DNA from: Hydrogenophilales bacterium
Lineage (GTDB): Bacteria > Pseudomonadota > Gammaproteobacteria > Burkholderiales > Thiobacillaceae
Length of the DNA stretch: 64,000 nt
Direction of reading: 5' to 3'
Assembly (NCBI GenBank): GCA_016703155.1
Contig: JADJCP010000012.1
Location: 49,381-113,380, forward strand
The first letter of the stretch is position 1. Every line of letters starts with the position of its first letter. Made by a program: the position numbers and the translations under genes. Under the pieces are notes generated by a model. It did not search any database, had not been told where the DNA came from, and was given only the letters and a program-made list of their open reading frames with translations. Shown in pieces: positions 43,795-51,985 of the stretch.

Positions 43795-44498
43795 GCGTCG
43801 CTGTCTTCGGTCTCGGCAAAGCGCGCCAGACTGCTGGCCTCGACGCCGAGGATCTTTGCCAGCCAGGGCGGCGGCCTGTCCAGGGTGGCCTGCAAACGCG
43901 CCAGCGCCTCGCGCGCCGGGCCGGTCTGCGGAAACTTGATGGGATGCACGCCGGCGCGCACCACCTTGGCCGCCGCCGGACCGCCGATGGACTGCACATA
44001 GACGATCTGGCAGTCGTCGATCAGTTCGGAGCGGGCGACATTTTTGTCTTCGGCTTCGTCGGCGATCAGGGTCGGACGGACATCGATCAGCCTGATGGCG
44101 TCCTTGCCCACCTGATACACCAGGAAGCGCAGTGCCGAGCCGAAATGGCCGTCCAGATTGTCGGCGCTGTTCGAGGCCACGGCAACGCGCAGGCTGCCGG
44201 GCATCTCGCCGTCGACATAGGCCTCGGGCTTGGGTACGTCGCTGTCGTCGCCGTTGTCGCCCCAGAGGAAGCGTACGGCAAGCTTGATCGCCGCGGTGTC
44301 GATATCGGACTCGATGGTTTCCTCACCGGTGATCATGAGTTTCAAATCGGCGACGGTGAAGTTGGCCAGTTTTTCTTCGGTGACGGGCAGGCCGATGTGT
44401 TCTGCAAGCTTGACCGTGAATGCGCGCGGATCGACTTGGGGCAGGGCCTTGGTGGCGAGGGCGATACGCAGTGCGGCGCCTTTGGTGATGGTGGTCAT
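43791..44498 (-). CDS. nafY: NafY/NifY-type FeMo-co carrier protein
   Basis: NafY stabilises cofactor-deficient MoFe protein and carries FeMo-co to it. The 235-residue product begins MTTITKGAALRIALATKALP. It has an N-terminal helical domain (FTVADLKLMITGEETIESDI) and a C-terminal cofactor-binding domain (SLRVAVASNSADNLDGHFGS, VYVQSIGGPAAAKVVRAGVH) with the conserved DGHFG histidine. CCGGAG precedes the ATG at 44498. The two-domain length favours NafY over the shorter NifX type. Confidence 0.88.
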   Translation of the reverse strand: MTTITKGAALRIALATKALPQVDPRAFTVKLAEHIGLPVTEEKLANFTVADLKLMITGEETIESDIDTAAIKLAVRFLWGDNGDDSDVPKPEAYVDGEMPGSLRVAVASNSADNLDGHFGSALRFLVYQVGKDAIRLIDVRPTLIADEAEDKNVARSELIDDCQIVYVQSIGGPAAAKVVRAGVHPIKFPQTGPAREALARLQATLDRPPPWLAKILGVEASSLARFAETEDSDA

Positions 44499-44509
44499 TT
44501 CATGACTCC

Positions 44510-44590
44510 GGTGACAGCGTGACAAAGCGACGAGTGACAGGGACGCGCGAAACGGTTCGTGTCACTTTGTCACCTGTCACTGTGTCACTG
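44510..44590. repeat. Inverted repeat between fdxN and nafY
   Basis: GGTGACAGCGTGACAAAGCG and GAGTGACAGG on one side can pair with GTGTCACTTTGTCACC and TGTCACTGTGTCAC on the other. It begins within ten bases of the fdxN stop codon (minus strand). A related element lies at 36675-36746. Confidence 0.65.
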
Positions 44591-44593
44591 GCT

Positions 44594-44788
44594 TCAAACT
44601 GCGGTGATGCAGCCGTCGATCGGGCAGAGCGACAGACACTTGGGCTTCTTGAAATCGCCTTCGCATTCCGTGCAGGTCTCGGCGTCGATGATGTAGATGC
44701 TCTTCTTCTTGATGATCGAGGTGGTCGGGCATTCCGGTTCGCAGTCGGCGCAGCCGGTACAGAGGGTGGGGTCGATCTTGAGTGCCAT
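44594..44788 (-). CDS. fdxN: 2[4Fe-4S] ferredoxin, nif-associated
   Basis: The 64-residue protein begins MALKIDPTLCTGCADCEPEC. It has ligand sets CxxCxxCxxxC (CTGCADCEPEC) and CxxC-x8-CxxxC (CTECEGDFKKPKCLSLCP), the latter with the insertion typical of FdxN-type ferredoxins. AAAAGGAACCGAA precedes the ATG at 44788. It lies between nifT and nafY and is likely a low-potential electron donor for nitrogenase or cofactor synthesis. Confidence 0.9.
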   Translation of the reverse strand: MALKIDPTLCTGCADCEPECPTTSIIKKKSIYIIDAETCTECEGDFKKPKCLSLCPIDGCITAV

Positions 44789-44870
44789 TTCGGTTCCTTT
44801 TCGTAAATGCGCGACGGCAAGACGTAACGAATAACCAACCGTCACGCCGTCAGGTCACGCCTTTCAACAA

Positions 44871-45095
44871 TTATTCCGCCGCATCGAGGCGCTTGGCGCG
44901 CACCGAGTAGGGCAAACGGTCAGGCGCGGCCTGGGGTTCGATGAAGTACGCGCCGCCGTTGTTGAGCTTGATCTCGCCGCCCCACTTCTCCGGGGTGTCG
45001 AACTCCATCGAGACGATGGTGCCCTCGAGATCGCGCTTGGGCAGGTAGAACACATATTCGCCCTGGGCGCCGCGCTGAATCATGATGTTGGCCAT
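44871..45095 (-). CDS. nifT: NifT/FixU protein
   Basis: The 74-residue product begins MANIMIQRGAQGEYVFYLPK, followed by RDLEGTIVSMEFDTPEKWGG and EIKLNNGGAYFIEPQAAPDR, the standard NifT/FixU sequence. The function is still unclear in the family. It follows nifK, separated by a hairpin repeat, and has AAAGGAGCCCAT as ribosome binding site. Confidence 0.95.
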   Translation of the reverse strand: MANIMIQRGAQGEYVFYLPKRDLEGTIVSMEFDTPEKWGGEIKLNNGGAYFIEPQAAPDRLPYSVRAKRLDAAE

Positions 45096-45146
45096 ATGGG
45101 CTCCTTTCGTTTACGACCACCGCTCGCCGCCGGGTTCGGTGGCAAG

Positions 45147-45227
45147 CGGTGGGTTACGCTGCGCTAACCCACCCTACACCGGGTCTCGGATGTAGGGTGG
45201 GTTAGGCCGCAGGCCGTAACCCACCGT
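45147..45227. repeat. TAGGGTGGGTTAGGCC-type hairpin directly after the nifK stop
   Basis: GGTGGGTTACGCTGCGCTAA then CCCACCCTACA on one side mirrors TGTAGGGTGGGTTAGGCCGC then AGGCCGTAACCCACC on the other. Its edge abuts the nifK stop codon at 45228-45230 (minus strand). Confidence 0.85.
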
Positions 45228-46802
45228 TTACCGGACCAAGTCGTAGTTGTAGTCCGTCGTCCCCATGCCGCGGGTCTCGTCGTCGAGGCGTTCCAGAACC
45301 GCATTCACCAAGGTGGTGAGGATCTGCATGGCACCCTCGTAACCCAGCGTGGTCTGCCGGTGCAGGTGATGGCGGTCGAAGATCGGGAAGCCGAGGCGGA
45401 TCAGCGGTACTTCGAATTCCGGCCCCTTGTGCAGGGTGTCGCGCTGGATGTACTTGCCGTAGCTGTTGCCGATCAGGAAATCCGGCTTGTCGGTGAAGCA
45501 CAGGCTGCGCAGATGCCACAGGTCGGCGCCCGGGTAGGTCTTGCAGTTGACGCCGTAGGGCGACGATTCCAGCAGCTTCTTCATCGCCTTGTCCCACTTC
45601 TTGCTGCCGTTGTGGCTGACGATGTGAATCGGCTCGGCGCCCAGTTCCATCAGGAACTGGGTCAGGCCCATGACGAAGTCGGGATCGCCGTAGAGGGCGA
45701 ACCGCTTGCCGTGCAGCCAGGTGTGGCTGTCGGTCATCATGTCCACCAGTCGGCCGCGCTCCTTGGCCAGCGAGTCGGGGATCGGCTTGCCGGTAATTTC
45801 GCTGACCTTCATCAGCCACTCGTCGGTCCACTCCAGGCCCATCGGAATATTCAGCTTGGGCACCGCCTGATTCCAGGTGTTCTCGACCAGTTTCTTGGTC
45901 TTGTCGAGCTGCATCGGCTGTAGCAGGAAGGTGGTTTTGGCGTTCGGCGCATCCTTGATCTCGCCCTGGGTGGTGCCGCCGGCATACATGCGGAACTGAC
46001 CGTCGGCGGGGGTATCGAGGACTTCGGTCGGGTCGGACAGGAAAGTGTAGTCGACGCCCATCTCGGTGAGCATGCGCTTGATCACCTTGTAGTTGCCGAG
46101 GTAGGTCTCGAAGCCCGGCACGATGTTGATCTTGCCGTTGCTGCCGACTTCCTTGCCTTCCATATAGTTCAGGGTGAAGTAGCGCATGATCCCTTCGAAC
46201 ATGTTGTCCCAGCCGGTGACATGGCTGCCGACAAAACTCGGGGTGTGGGCGTAGGGGATCGGGAAGTCCTGCTCGATGTGGCCTTCCTTCTTCGAGTTGT
46301 TGATGAAGGCGTGCAGGTCGTCGCCGATGACTTCCGCCATGCAGGTCGTCGACACGGCGATCATCTCGGGCTTGTATAGCGCCTTGGCGTTGGGCAGGCC
46401 GTCGAACATGTTCTTCTGGCCGCCGAACACCGCCGCGTCCTCGGTCATCGAGTCGGACACGCAGGAGATCGGCTCCTTGAAATGGCGGTTGAAGTAGGTG
46501 CGGAAGTAGGCCACACAGCCTTGCGAGCCGTGCACATAGGGCAGGGTCTTCTCGAAGCCCAGGGCGGCGAGTACCGCGCCCAGCGGCTGGCAGGCCTTGG
46601 CCGGGTTGACGGTGAGGGCTTCGCGCTTGAAGTTGAGTTCCTGGTATTCAGCCGAGGTGGTCCACTTGAAGACCTCTTCGATCTTCTCCTGGGGAACCTT
46701 GTCTTCGAACATTTCCTGCTTGTTGCTCAGCGATTCCTTGTATTCCGGCTGGCGGAACAAGGGGTACGACGGCACGATCTTGTCTACGACTTGCATGTTC
46801 AT
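45228..46802 (-). CDS. nifK: Nitrogenase MoFe protein beta chain NifK
   Basis: NifK, with NifD, forms the MoFe protein. The 524-residue product carries the P-cluster ligands in HGSQGCVAYFRTYFNRHFKE and AVSTTCMAEVIGDDLHAFIN, and the nearby serine in PSFVGSHVTGWDNMFEGIMR. It contains LTVNPAKACQPLGAVLAALG near the start and ends in NYDLVR. It lies downstream of nifD with a hairpin repeat in between. Complete and undamaged. Confidence 0.97.
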   Translation of the reverse strand: MNMQVVDKIVPSYPLFRQPEYKESLSNKQEMFEDKVPQEKIEEVFKWTTSAEYQELNFKREALTVNPAKACQPLGAVLAALGFEKTLPYVHGSQGCVAYFRTYFNRHFKEPISCVSDSMTEDAAVFGGQKNMFDGLPNAKALYKPEMIAVSTTCMAEVIGDDLHAFINNSKKEGHIEQDFPIPYAHTPSFVGSHVTGWDNMFEGIMRYFTLNYMEGKEVGSNGKINIVPGFETYLGNYKVIKRMLTEMGVDYTFLSDPTEVLDTPADGQFRMYAGGTTQGEIKDAPNAKTTFLLQPMQLDKTKKLVENTWNQAVPKLNIPMGLEWTDEWLMKVSEITGKPIPDSLAKERGRLVDMMTDSHTWLHGKRFALYGDPDFVMGLTQFLMELGAEPIHIVSHNGSKKWDKAMKKLLESSPYGVNCKTYPGADLWHLRSLCFTDKPDFLIGNSYGKYIQRDTLHKGPEFEVPLIRLGFPIFDRHHLHRQTTLGYEGAMQILTTLVNAVLERLDDETRGMGTTDYNYDLVR

Positions 46803-46837
46803 CTCCTTACCGGCACCACCAATCTGTGGATGCCGGT

Positions 46838-46895
46838 TGTAGGGCCGGTTTCAACCGGCCGGGGATCAAGTTGGCGGGATGAATCCCGCCCTACA
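46838..46895. repeat. Hairpin repeat directly after the nifD stop
   Basis: TGTAGGGCCGGTTTCAACCG with GCC, and GGCGGGATGAATCCCGCCCT with ACA, form nested hairpins. The element ends at the base next to the nifD stop codon at 46896-46898 (minus strand). Confidence 0.8.
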
Positions 46896-48377
46896 TCACG
46901 CGGCTTTGGCGACCGGCTCGGCCTCTTCGGCGACCTTCTTCCAGGGCGGCGTCATCTTGCTCCAGCACGGATTGTTCAAGGTCATGTCCATGTCCCTGGC
47001 GAAGACGGCGAAGCCGTCATAGCCGTGGTAGGGGCCGGAGTAATCCCAGGAATGCAGCTGGCGGAAGGGCACACCCATCTTGTGGAAGACGTATTTTTCC
47101 TTGATGCCGGAGCCGATCAGGTCGGGCTTCACCCGCTTGACGAATTCCTCGAACTCGAAGCCGGTGACGTCGTCGTAGAGCAGCGTGGCGTTGCCCATTT
47201 CCTTGATCGTCCGGTCGTAGTCGTCGCCGTGGGCGAACTCGTAACCGGTGCCGACGACTTCCATGCCCAGGTCCTCGTAGGAGCCGATGACGTGACGCGG
47301 GCGCAGACCGCCGACGTAGAGCATGACCCGCTTGCCGGTCAGGCGCGGCTTGAACTTGGCGACCACGGCATCGACCAGGGGCTGATACTTGGCGATCACT
47401 TCCTCCGCCTTGGCCTTGATGCTGTCGTCGAAGAACGCGGCGATCTTGCGCAGCGACTCGGCGATCTTGGTCGGGCCGAAGAAGTTGTATTCCATCCAGG
47501 GGATGGCGTACTTCTCTTCCATGTAGCGGCTGATGTAGTTCATCGAGCGGTAGCAGTGGAGGAGGTTGAGCTTGGCCTTCGGGGTGTTCTCCATCTCCGC
47601 CAGAGTGCCGTCGCCGGACCACTGGGCGATGACGCGCAGACCCATCTCTTCGAGCAGGATGCGCGACGACCAGGCGTCGCCGCCGATGTTGTAGTCGCCG
47701 ATGACGGTGACGTCATAAGGCGTGGTCTCGAAGGCCTTGGGCTCTTTCTTGGGATCGAGAATCCAGTCGCGGATGGCGTCGTTGGCAATGTGGTGACCGA
47801 GCGATTGCGACACGCCCCGGAAACCCTCGCAGCGCACCGGCACGACCGGCTTGCCGTAGGCGGCGGCGGCCTTCTTCGAGACGGCTTCGATGTCGTCGCC
47901 GATCAGACCGATGGGGCACTCGGACTGCACCGAGATGCCCTTGTTCAGGGGGAACAGGCCCTCGATCTCTTCCATGATCTTGGCCAGTTTCTTGTCGCCG
48001 CCGAAGACGATGTCCTTCTCCTGGAAATCGGAGGTGAAGTTCATCTCGGCGAAGGTGTTCACGCCGGTGGTGCCGACGTAGTAGTTACGGCGACCGGCGC
48101 GTGAATACTGACCGCAGCCGACCGGACCGTGGGAAATGTGGATCATGTCCTTGATCGGACCCCATATCACGCCGCGCGAACCGGCGTAGGCGCAACCGCG
48201 GATGGTCATGACGCCAGGCAGCGACTTGCGGTTGGAGGTGATGCACTTCTTCGACTGCTCGATGCTCTGATCGTTGACCGCCAAATGCTTGGCGCGATCC
48301 TTCTTGGCCTTCTCGGGATAGACTTCAAGCACCTCGGCGATGAGGGCTTCGGTCTCTTCACGGGTCAGGTTAGACAT
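46896..48377 (-). CDS. nifD: Nitrogenase MoFe protein alpha chain NifD
   Basis: NifD holds FeMo-co. The 493-residue product has the P-cluster cysteines (GCAYAGSRGV, HGPVGCGQYSRAGRRNYYVG) and the FeMo-co environment. The latter is shown by GVSQSLGHHIANDAIRDW (Gln191/His195 equivalents), LLHCYRSMNYISRYMEEK (cysteine ligand of FeMo-co) and QLHSWDYSGPYHGYDGF (histidine ligand). These residues identify a molybdenum, not vanadium or iron-only, enzyme. Full length; ends EEAEPVAKAA. Confidence 0.97.
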   Translation of the reverse strand: MSNLTREETEALIAEVLEVYPEKAKKDRAKHLAVNDQSIEQSKKCITSNRKSLPGVMTIRGCAYAGSRGVIWGPIKDMIHISHGPVGCGQYSRAGRRNYYVGTTGVNTFAEMNFTSDFQEKDIVFGGDKKLAKIMEEIEGLFPLNKGISVQSECPIGLIGDDIEAVSKKAAAAYGKPVVPVRCEGFRGVSQSLGHHIANDAIRDWILDPKKEPKAFETTPYDVTVIGDYNIGGDAWSSRILLEEMGLRVIAQWSGDGTLAEMENTPKAKLNLLHCYRSMNYISRYMEEKYAIPWMEYNFFGPTKIAESLRKIAAFFDDSIKAKAEEVIAKYQPLVDAVVAKFKPRLTGKRVMLYVGGLRPRHVIGSYEDLGMEVVGTGYEFAHGDDYDRTIKEMGNATLLYDDVTGFEFEEFVKRVKPDLIGSGIKEKYVFHKMGVPFRQLHSWDYSGPYHGYDGFAVFARDMDMTLNNPCWSKMTPPWKKVAEEAEPVAKAA

Positions 48378-48430
48378 TTCATTCTCCTTTCACGCCGCCG
48401 CCAATCCGCGGACAACATGCACAGGTTGAT

Positions 48431-48517
48431 CTACCGGGTGGGTTAGGCCGTCAGGCCGTAACCCACCGCTTGGGTGCCACATGGTGGGTACGGCCTGACG
48501 GCCTAACCCACCCTACA
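48431..48517. repeat. TAGGGTGGGTTAGGCC-type hairpin directly after the nifH stop
   Basis: GGTGGGTTAGGCCGTCAGGC then CGTAACCCACC on one side mirrors GGTGGGTACGGCCTGACGGC then CTAACCCACCCTACA on the other, a long cruciform-capable element. It ends four bases from the nifH stop codon (minus strand). Confidence 0.85.
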
Positions 48518-48521
48518 GTCA

Positions 48522-49415
48522 TCACGCCGCGGCGGCTTCGGCGGCCAGTTGGGCCGCGGTCTTGCCGACGATGGACTCGTCTTCCTCTTCCAGGATGCCG
48601 AACGACATCATGATTTCTTCCAACTCGTCCATGGTGATGGGGGTGGGGATCACCAGATTCTTGTTGTTGATGATCTTGTTGGCCAGGGAGCGATACTCGT
48701 CGGCCTGCTTGGCTTCCGGGTTGTACTCGATGACCGTCATGCGGCGGATCTCGGCGCGCTGCACTTCGTTGTCGCGCGGGATGAAGTGGATCATGTGGCT
48801 GCCCAGCTTGGCGGCCAGTTCCATGATCAGTTCGTCTTCGCGAGCGGTGTTGCGGCTGTTGCAGATCAGGCCGGCCAGACGCACGCCGCCGGAGTTGGCG
48901 TACTTGACGATGCCCTTGGCGATGTTGTTGGCGGCGTACATGGCCATCATCTCGCCGGACACGACGATGTAGATTTCCTGCGCCTTGTTCTCGCGGATGG
49001 GCATGGCGAAACCGCCGCAGACCACGTCGCCGAGCACGTCGTAGAACACGAAGTCGAGGTCTTCCTCGTAGGCGCCCTCTTCCTCAAGGAAGTTGATGGC
49101 GGTGATGACGCCGCGGCCGGCGCAACCGACTCCCGGCTCAGGACCACCCGACTCGACGCACTTGATGTCGCCGTAACCCACCTTCAGGACATCTTCCAGT
49201 TCCAGGTCTTCCACCGAACCGGCCTCGGAGGCCAGGTGCATGATGGTGTTCTGGGCCTTGGCATGCAGGATCAGACGGGTCGAATCCGCCTTGGGGTCGC
49301 AACCCACAATCATTACCTTCTTGCCGGCCTCGGCCAGGGCGGCCACCAGATTTTGCGTGGTGGTAGACTTGCCGATACCACCCTTGCCGTAAATCGCGCA
49401 TTGACGCAGAGCCAT
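48522..49415 (-). CDS. nifH: Nitrogenase iron protein NifH
   Basis: NifH is the ATP-dependent electron donor to NifDK. The 297-residue product begins MALRQCAIYGKGGIGKSTTT with the P-loop. The [4Fe-4S] ligands lie in GVGCAGRGVITAINFL (Cys98 counting Met) and DVVCGGFAMPIRENKA (Cys133). The arginine in CAGRG is the residue modified by DraT in other bacteria, and draT is present next door. The C-terminus is alanine-rich (AAQLAAEAAAA). It is the first gene of the nifHDKT operon. Confidence 0.98.
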   Translation of the reverse strand: MALRQCAIYGKGGIGKSTTTQNLVAALAEAGKKVMIVGCDPKADSTRLILHAKAQNTIMHLASEAGSVEDLELEDVLKVGYGDIKCVESGGPEPGVGCAGRGVITAINFLEEEGAYEEDLDFVFYDVLGDVVCGGFAMPIRENKAQEIYIVVSGEMMAMYAANNIAKGIVKYANSGGVRLAGLICNSRNTAREDELIMELAAKLGSHMIHFIPRDNEVQRAEIRRMTVIEYNPEAKQADEYRSLANKIINNKNLVIPTPITMDELEEIMMSFGILEEEDESIVGKTAAQLAAEAAAA

Positions 49416-49475
49416 GATTTTTACTCCTCGGTTCTAAAACGGTTTGCGATGAAAACGTGTTCGCGCCCTATCCAT

Positions 49476-49491
49476 CGCAAACCCCGTGCCA
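49476..49491 (-). promoter_or_regulatory. Sigma-54 promoter of nifHDKT
   Basis: The minus strand reads TGGCACGGGGTTTGCG, a near-consensus -24/-12 promoter, about 60 bases before nifH. The TCATATTGA element lies about 30 bases upstream of the -24 box and the activator site 98 bases upstream. Confidence 0.9.
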
Positions 49492-49588
49492 AACCCGAGG
49501 TTAATTAGTAACTAACTGATTCAATATGATTTATTTGCATACGGCCGGTCGAACTGTCGGGTATTTGTCACGACAAAGCCCTGGCCAT

Positions 49589-49604
49589 TGTAGGGGTGGC
49601 GACA
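49589..49604. promoter_or_regulatory. NifA-type activator site upstream of nifH
   Basis: TGTAGGGGTGGCGACA fits TGT-N10-ACA, 98 bases upstream of the nifH -24 box. Confidence 0.8.
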
Positions 49605-49717
49605 AGCCAACCCGACATTCCCCCGGTTGAGCGATCTCCAGGTCGAAAATCCCGCCACACACCCCATAGGAACGCGGAGCGCATGGACATCGCGGCAAGG
49701 ACGCGCTACAAACGCAC

Positions 49718-50548
49718 ATGGTTTCGCCATCCCCTCCCCCTACCCTGCCGACCTGGGCACGGCTGCCGATCAACCGCTGCAATCTGCCGGCGGCGATCCT
49801 CGGCAGCCTGGCGTATCAGCGCCACCCGGTGCCGTTGAAGCTCGACGGGGTGGAGGATCTGCACCACCGCCTGTTCGCGCGACTGCATGACATGAGCACG
49901 CCGGGCGAGCGGGCGCGGGCCTTCATGACGCACATGGCCGCCGAGTTCAGTCTGGAGCACCCGGAGGAAGCCGGTTTCAGTCCGAACTGGCCCTACAGGC
50001 GCGCCAGGGCGAACTATCTCAAGGTGCTGCGCGGCTGGGCCTTCGACGCCGACGGTCGCGAGGCCGCCGTGCTCAAGGGCTGGGTGGAGTCGCGTTTCGG
50101 CCTGCTGCCGCGCCATCACGGCGGGCCGATCCGCGACTTTTCCGGCCCGACCTACCGGCACTATCTGGAACAGCGCAGCGGCGGCCTGTACAACACCAAT
50201 GGCCTGGAGGCGCAGCTCGATCTGCTCTATGCCTATTGCCAGCACGAGCTGGCACGCCAGTTCGCGGGGGTCAGCCACCTCACCCTGTATCGCGGCATCA
50301 ATCGCATGGGCGACTACGAGGTTATCGAGGCCGGCGAGCGGGGTCGGCGCATCTTGCTGCTGAACAGCCTGAACTCCTTCACCGACGTGCGCGAGCGCGC
50401 CTGCGAGTTCGGCGACACCATCCTCGAAGCGCGTATCCCACTGACAAAGATCCTGGTTTTCCAGAGCCTGTTGCCGGGCAAGCTCAAGGGCGAGGCCGAA
50501 TACGCGGTCATCGGCGGCGTCCATGAGGTCGGCTGCGCGGTACTTTGA
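49718..50548 (+). CDS. draT: NAD+-dinitrogen-reductase ADP-ribosyltransferase DraT
   Basis: DraT switches nitrogenase off by transferring ADP-ribose from NAD+ to an arginine of NifH when ammonium appears or energy falls. The 276-residue product has the R-S-E pattern of arginine-specific ADP-ribosyltransferases: HLTLYRGINRMGDYEVIEAG, LNSLNSFTDVRERACEFGDT and LKGEAEYAVIGGVHEVG. It also has the DraT-typical SGGLYNTNGLEAQLDLLYAY. It is divergent from nifH. The usual partner draG is not found in this window; a SIR2-like gene follows instead. Confidence 0.94.
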   Translation: MVSPSPPPTLPTWARLPINRCNLPAAILGSLAYQRHPVPLKLDGVEDLHHRLFARLHDMSTPGERARAFMTHMAAEFSLEHPEEAGFSPNWPYRRARANYLKVLRGWAFDADGREAAVLKGWVESRFGLLPRHHGGPIRDFSGPTYRHYLEQRSGGLYNTNGLEAQLDLLYAYCQHELARQFAGVSHLTLYRGINRMGDYEVIEAGERGRRILLLNSLNSFTDVRERACEFGDTILEARIPLTKILVFQSLLPGKLKGEAEYAVIGGVHEVGCAVL

Positions 50549-50686
50549 TCTGTCGCGATCCGCCGGGGGTTCGGTCAATTGGCGTAAACCCGACACAGCA
50601 CATTGGCCGCCGAGGCGCATGGTTGCTTGTATCCACGCAGGCGTGAAAATTGCGTGAGGTCTGTTGTTTACTCACAGGAGACCGTC

Positions 50687-51550
50687 ATGCTGCCTCAATT
50701 CGAAACCATACTCACCGGCCTGGCCGAGGGCTCCGTCGTTCCCTATCTCGGCCCTGGCGCGCTCGCCGGCGTGGTCGGAACGACCCATGGCCAGCCGATT
50801 CCCGCCGACAGCGACAGCCTGATCCTGGCCATGAATGGCGGCAAGCCGATGGCGCCCAAGCTGATGTACGAATTTCCGCGCGCCGCCATGAACGTCGAAC
50901 TGAAGCGCGGCCGCAAAGCGCTTACCCGTTTTCTCGACGACACCTACCGGGATACCGACTGGAGCAGTTCGCCCCTGCACGCCGATCTCGCTGCCCGCGG
51001 CCTTCCCTACATCATCGACATCAACCGCGACACGCAGCTCCAGAAGGCCTATGCTGGAAAGCCGCACACCTTGATCGTCGGCATCGCGCGCATCTCCGCG
51101 ACGGCCTATCGCTTCCACATCTTCCATTACGACGGCGCGCTCTACCAGGCTATCGACCAGGATGCCGTCGATGTCTCCCTGCCCATCCTGTTCAAGCCCC
51201 TGGGCACGCCCATCCCGAATTCCGACTACATCGCCTCGGACGCCGATTTCGTCGACTACCTGACCGAGTTGATGGGCGGCTTCGCCATCCCCGGCTTCAT
51301 CAAGCGCCTGCGCCAAGGCAAACGCTACCTGCTGCTGGGCCTGCGCCTGAATCGCGACACGGAACGCATGCTGCTCTCGGATATCACCTTCGGCTCGGAT
51401 CGGCCCGCCGGCTGGGCACTCATCCCGAATGCCAACGCCAAGGAAAAGCGCTTTCTCGACAAACTGGGCTTCGAGTTGATCGATGCCGGAGTGGATCAGC
51501 TATTCGGCACCCTGAACAAGAAGACCGAGGAAAGCGCCCTGGCTTCCTGA
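50687..51550 (+). CDS. SIR2-like domain protein downstream of draT
   Basis: The 287-residue product begins MLPQFETILTGLAEGSVVPY, then LGPGALAG, which resembles the glycine-rich NAD-binding start of SIR2-like domains. LPYIIDINRDTQLQKAYAGK matches the SIR2 TNxDxxLE segment with N and D retained, and KRYLLLGLRLNRDTERMLLS resembles the later GxSxxD region. CAGGAGACCGTC precedes the ATG at 50687. It lies 138 bases after draT, where draG often sits. Enzymatic activity (NAD hydrolysis, deacylation or neither) cannot be told from sequence. Confidence 0.7.
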   Translation: MLPQFETILTGLAEGSVVPYLGPGALAGVVGTTHGQPIPADSDSLILAMNGGKPMAPKLMYEFPRAAMNVELKRGRKALTRFLDDTYRDTDWSSSPLHADLAARGLPYIIDINRDTQLQKAYAGKPHTLIVGIARISATAYRFHIFHYDGALYQAIDQDAVDVSLPILFKPLGTPIPNSDYIASDADFVDYLTELMGGFAIPGFIKRLRQGKRYLLLGLRLNRDTERMLLSDITFGSDRPAGWALIPNANAKEKRFLDKLGFELIDAGVDQLFGTLNKKTEESALAS

Positions 51551-51559
51551 AGCGCCAAT

Positions 51560-51836
51560 TCTGTCGAGTAGGCGGCGTATTTCGGAAGCCCTCGGAGGTG
51601 CTACCACGAGCCCTTGAATTTCAAGCGATTGCCTGTCCATGGAATCCGTGAATCGCACCTTGATTGCCATCACCTTGCCGATCGGGGCGCGGGAAAGCAC
51701 CAACACGCCAGCGGGTTTCCATGCAGAATCGCCAGGCGCCTTTGAACTCGTCAATCCTGGCGATAAGACTCAGGATCTCCGGGGTGATCTGTAGGGTGTC
51801 GGTTCGCGGCACGGACCAATACCACACCCATTTCAC
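51560..51836 (-). pseudogene. Possible degraded Fic-family gene remnant
   Basis: A minus-strand frame from 51836 begins MKWVWYWSVPRTDTLQITPE and ILSLIARIDEFKGAWR, which resembles the N-terminus of one Fic-protein family. The match stops abruptly and no Fic catalytic motif follows; another frame continues with ASEIRRLLDRIGASG. It is probably a fragment. The rest of the 435-base gap to the HDOD gene shows nothing clear. Confidence 0.35.
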
Positions 51837-51985
51837 CCTTCTCGACCCACTTCCATTACCTGCGGGATCGGTTGAACACCCTGGTCAGCCTCATCAATTG
51901 TGTTAGCCTTGGATCATAACCGTGAGTCAATAACCCATTCCCTTATCTTTACTTCATCACGCCTATCCATCGAACTTACGCAGCC

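Noticed and set aside
46482..48104. Plus-strand frame of 540 codons opposite nifD and nifK
   Set aside because: Mirror of high-GC coding sequence in the real minus-strand genes; no plausible protein features.
45228..49415. Alternative (vanadium or iron-only) nitrogenase
   Set aside because: No delta subunit gene, and the NifD FeMo-co environment residues are those of the molybdenum enzyme.
51837..51985. Possible promoter or small RNA upstream of the HDOD gene
   Set aside because: No terminator-like hairpin or conserved structure could be seen.
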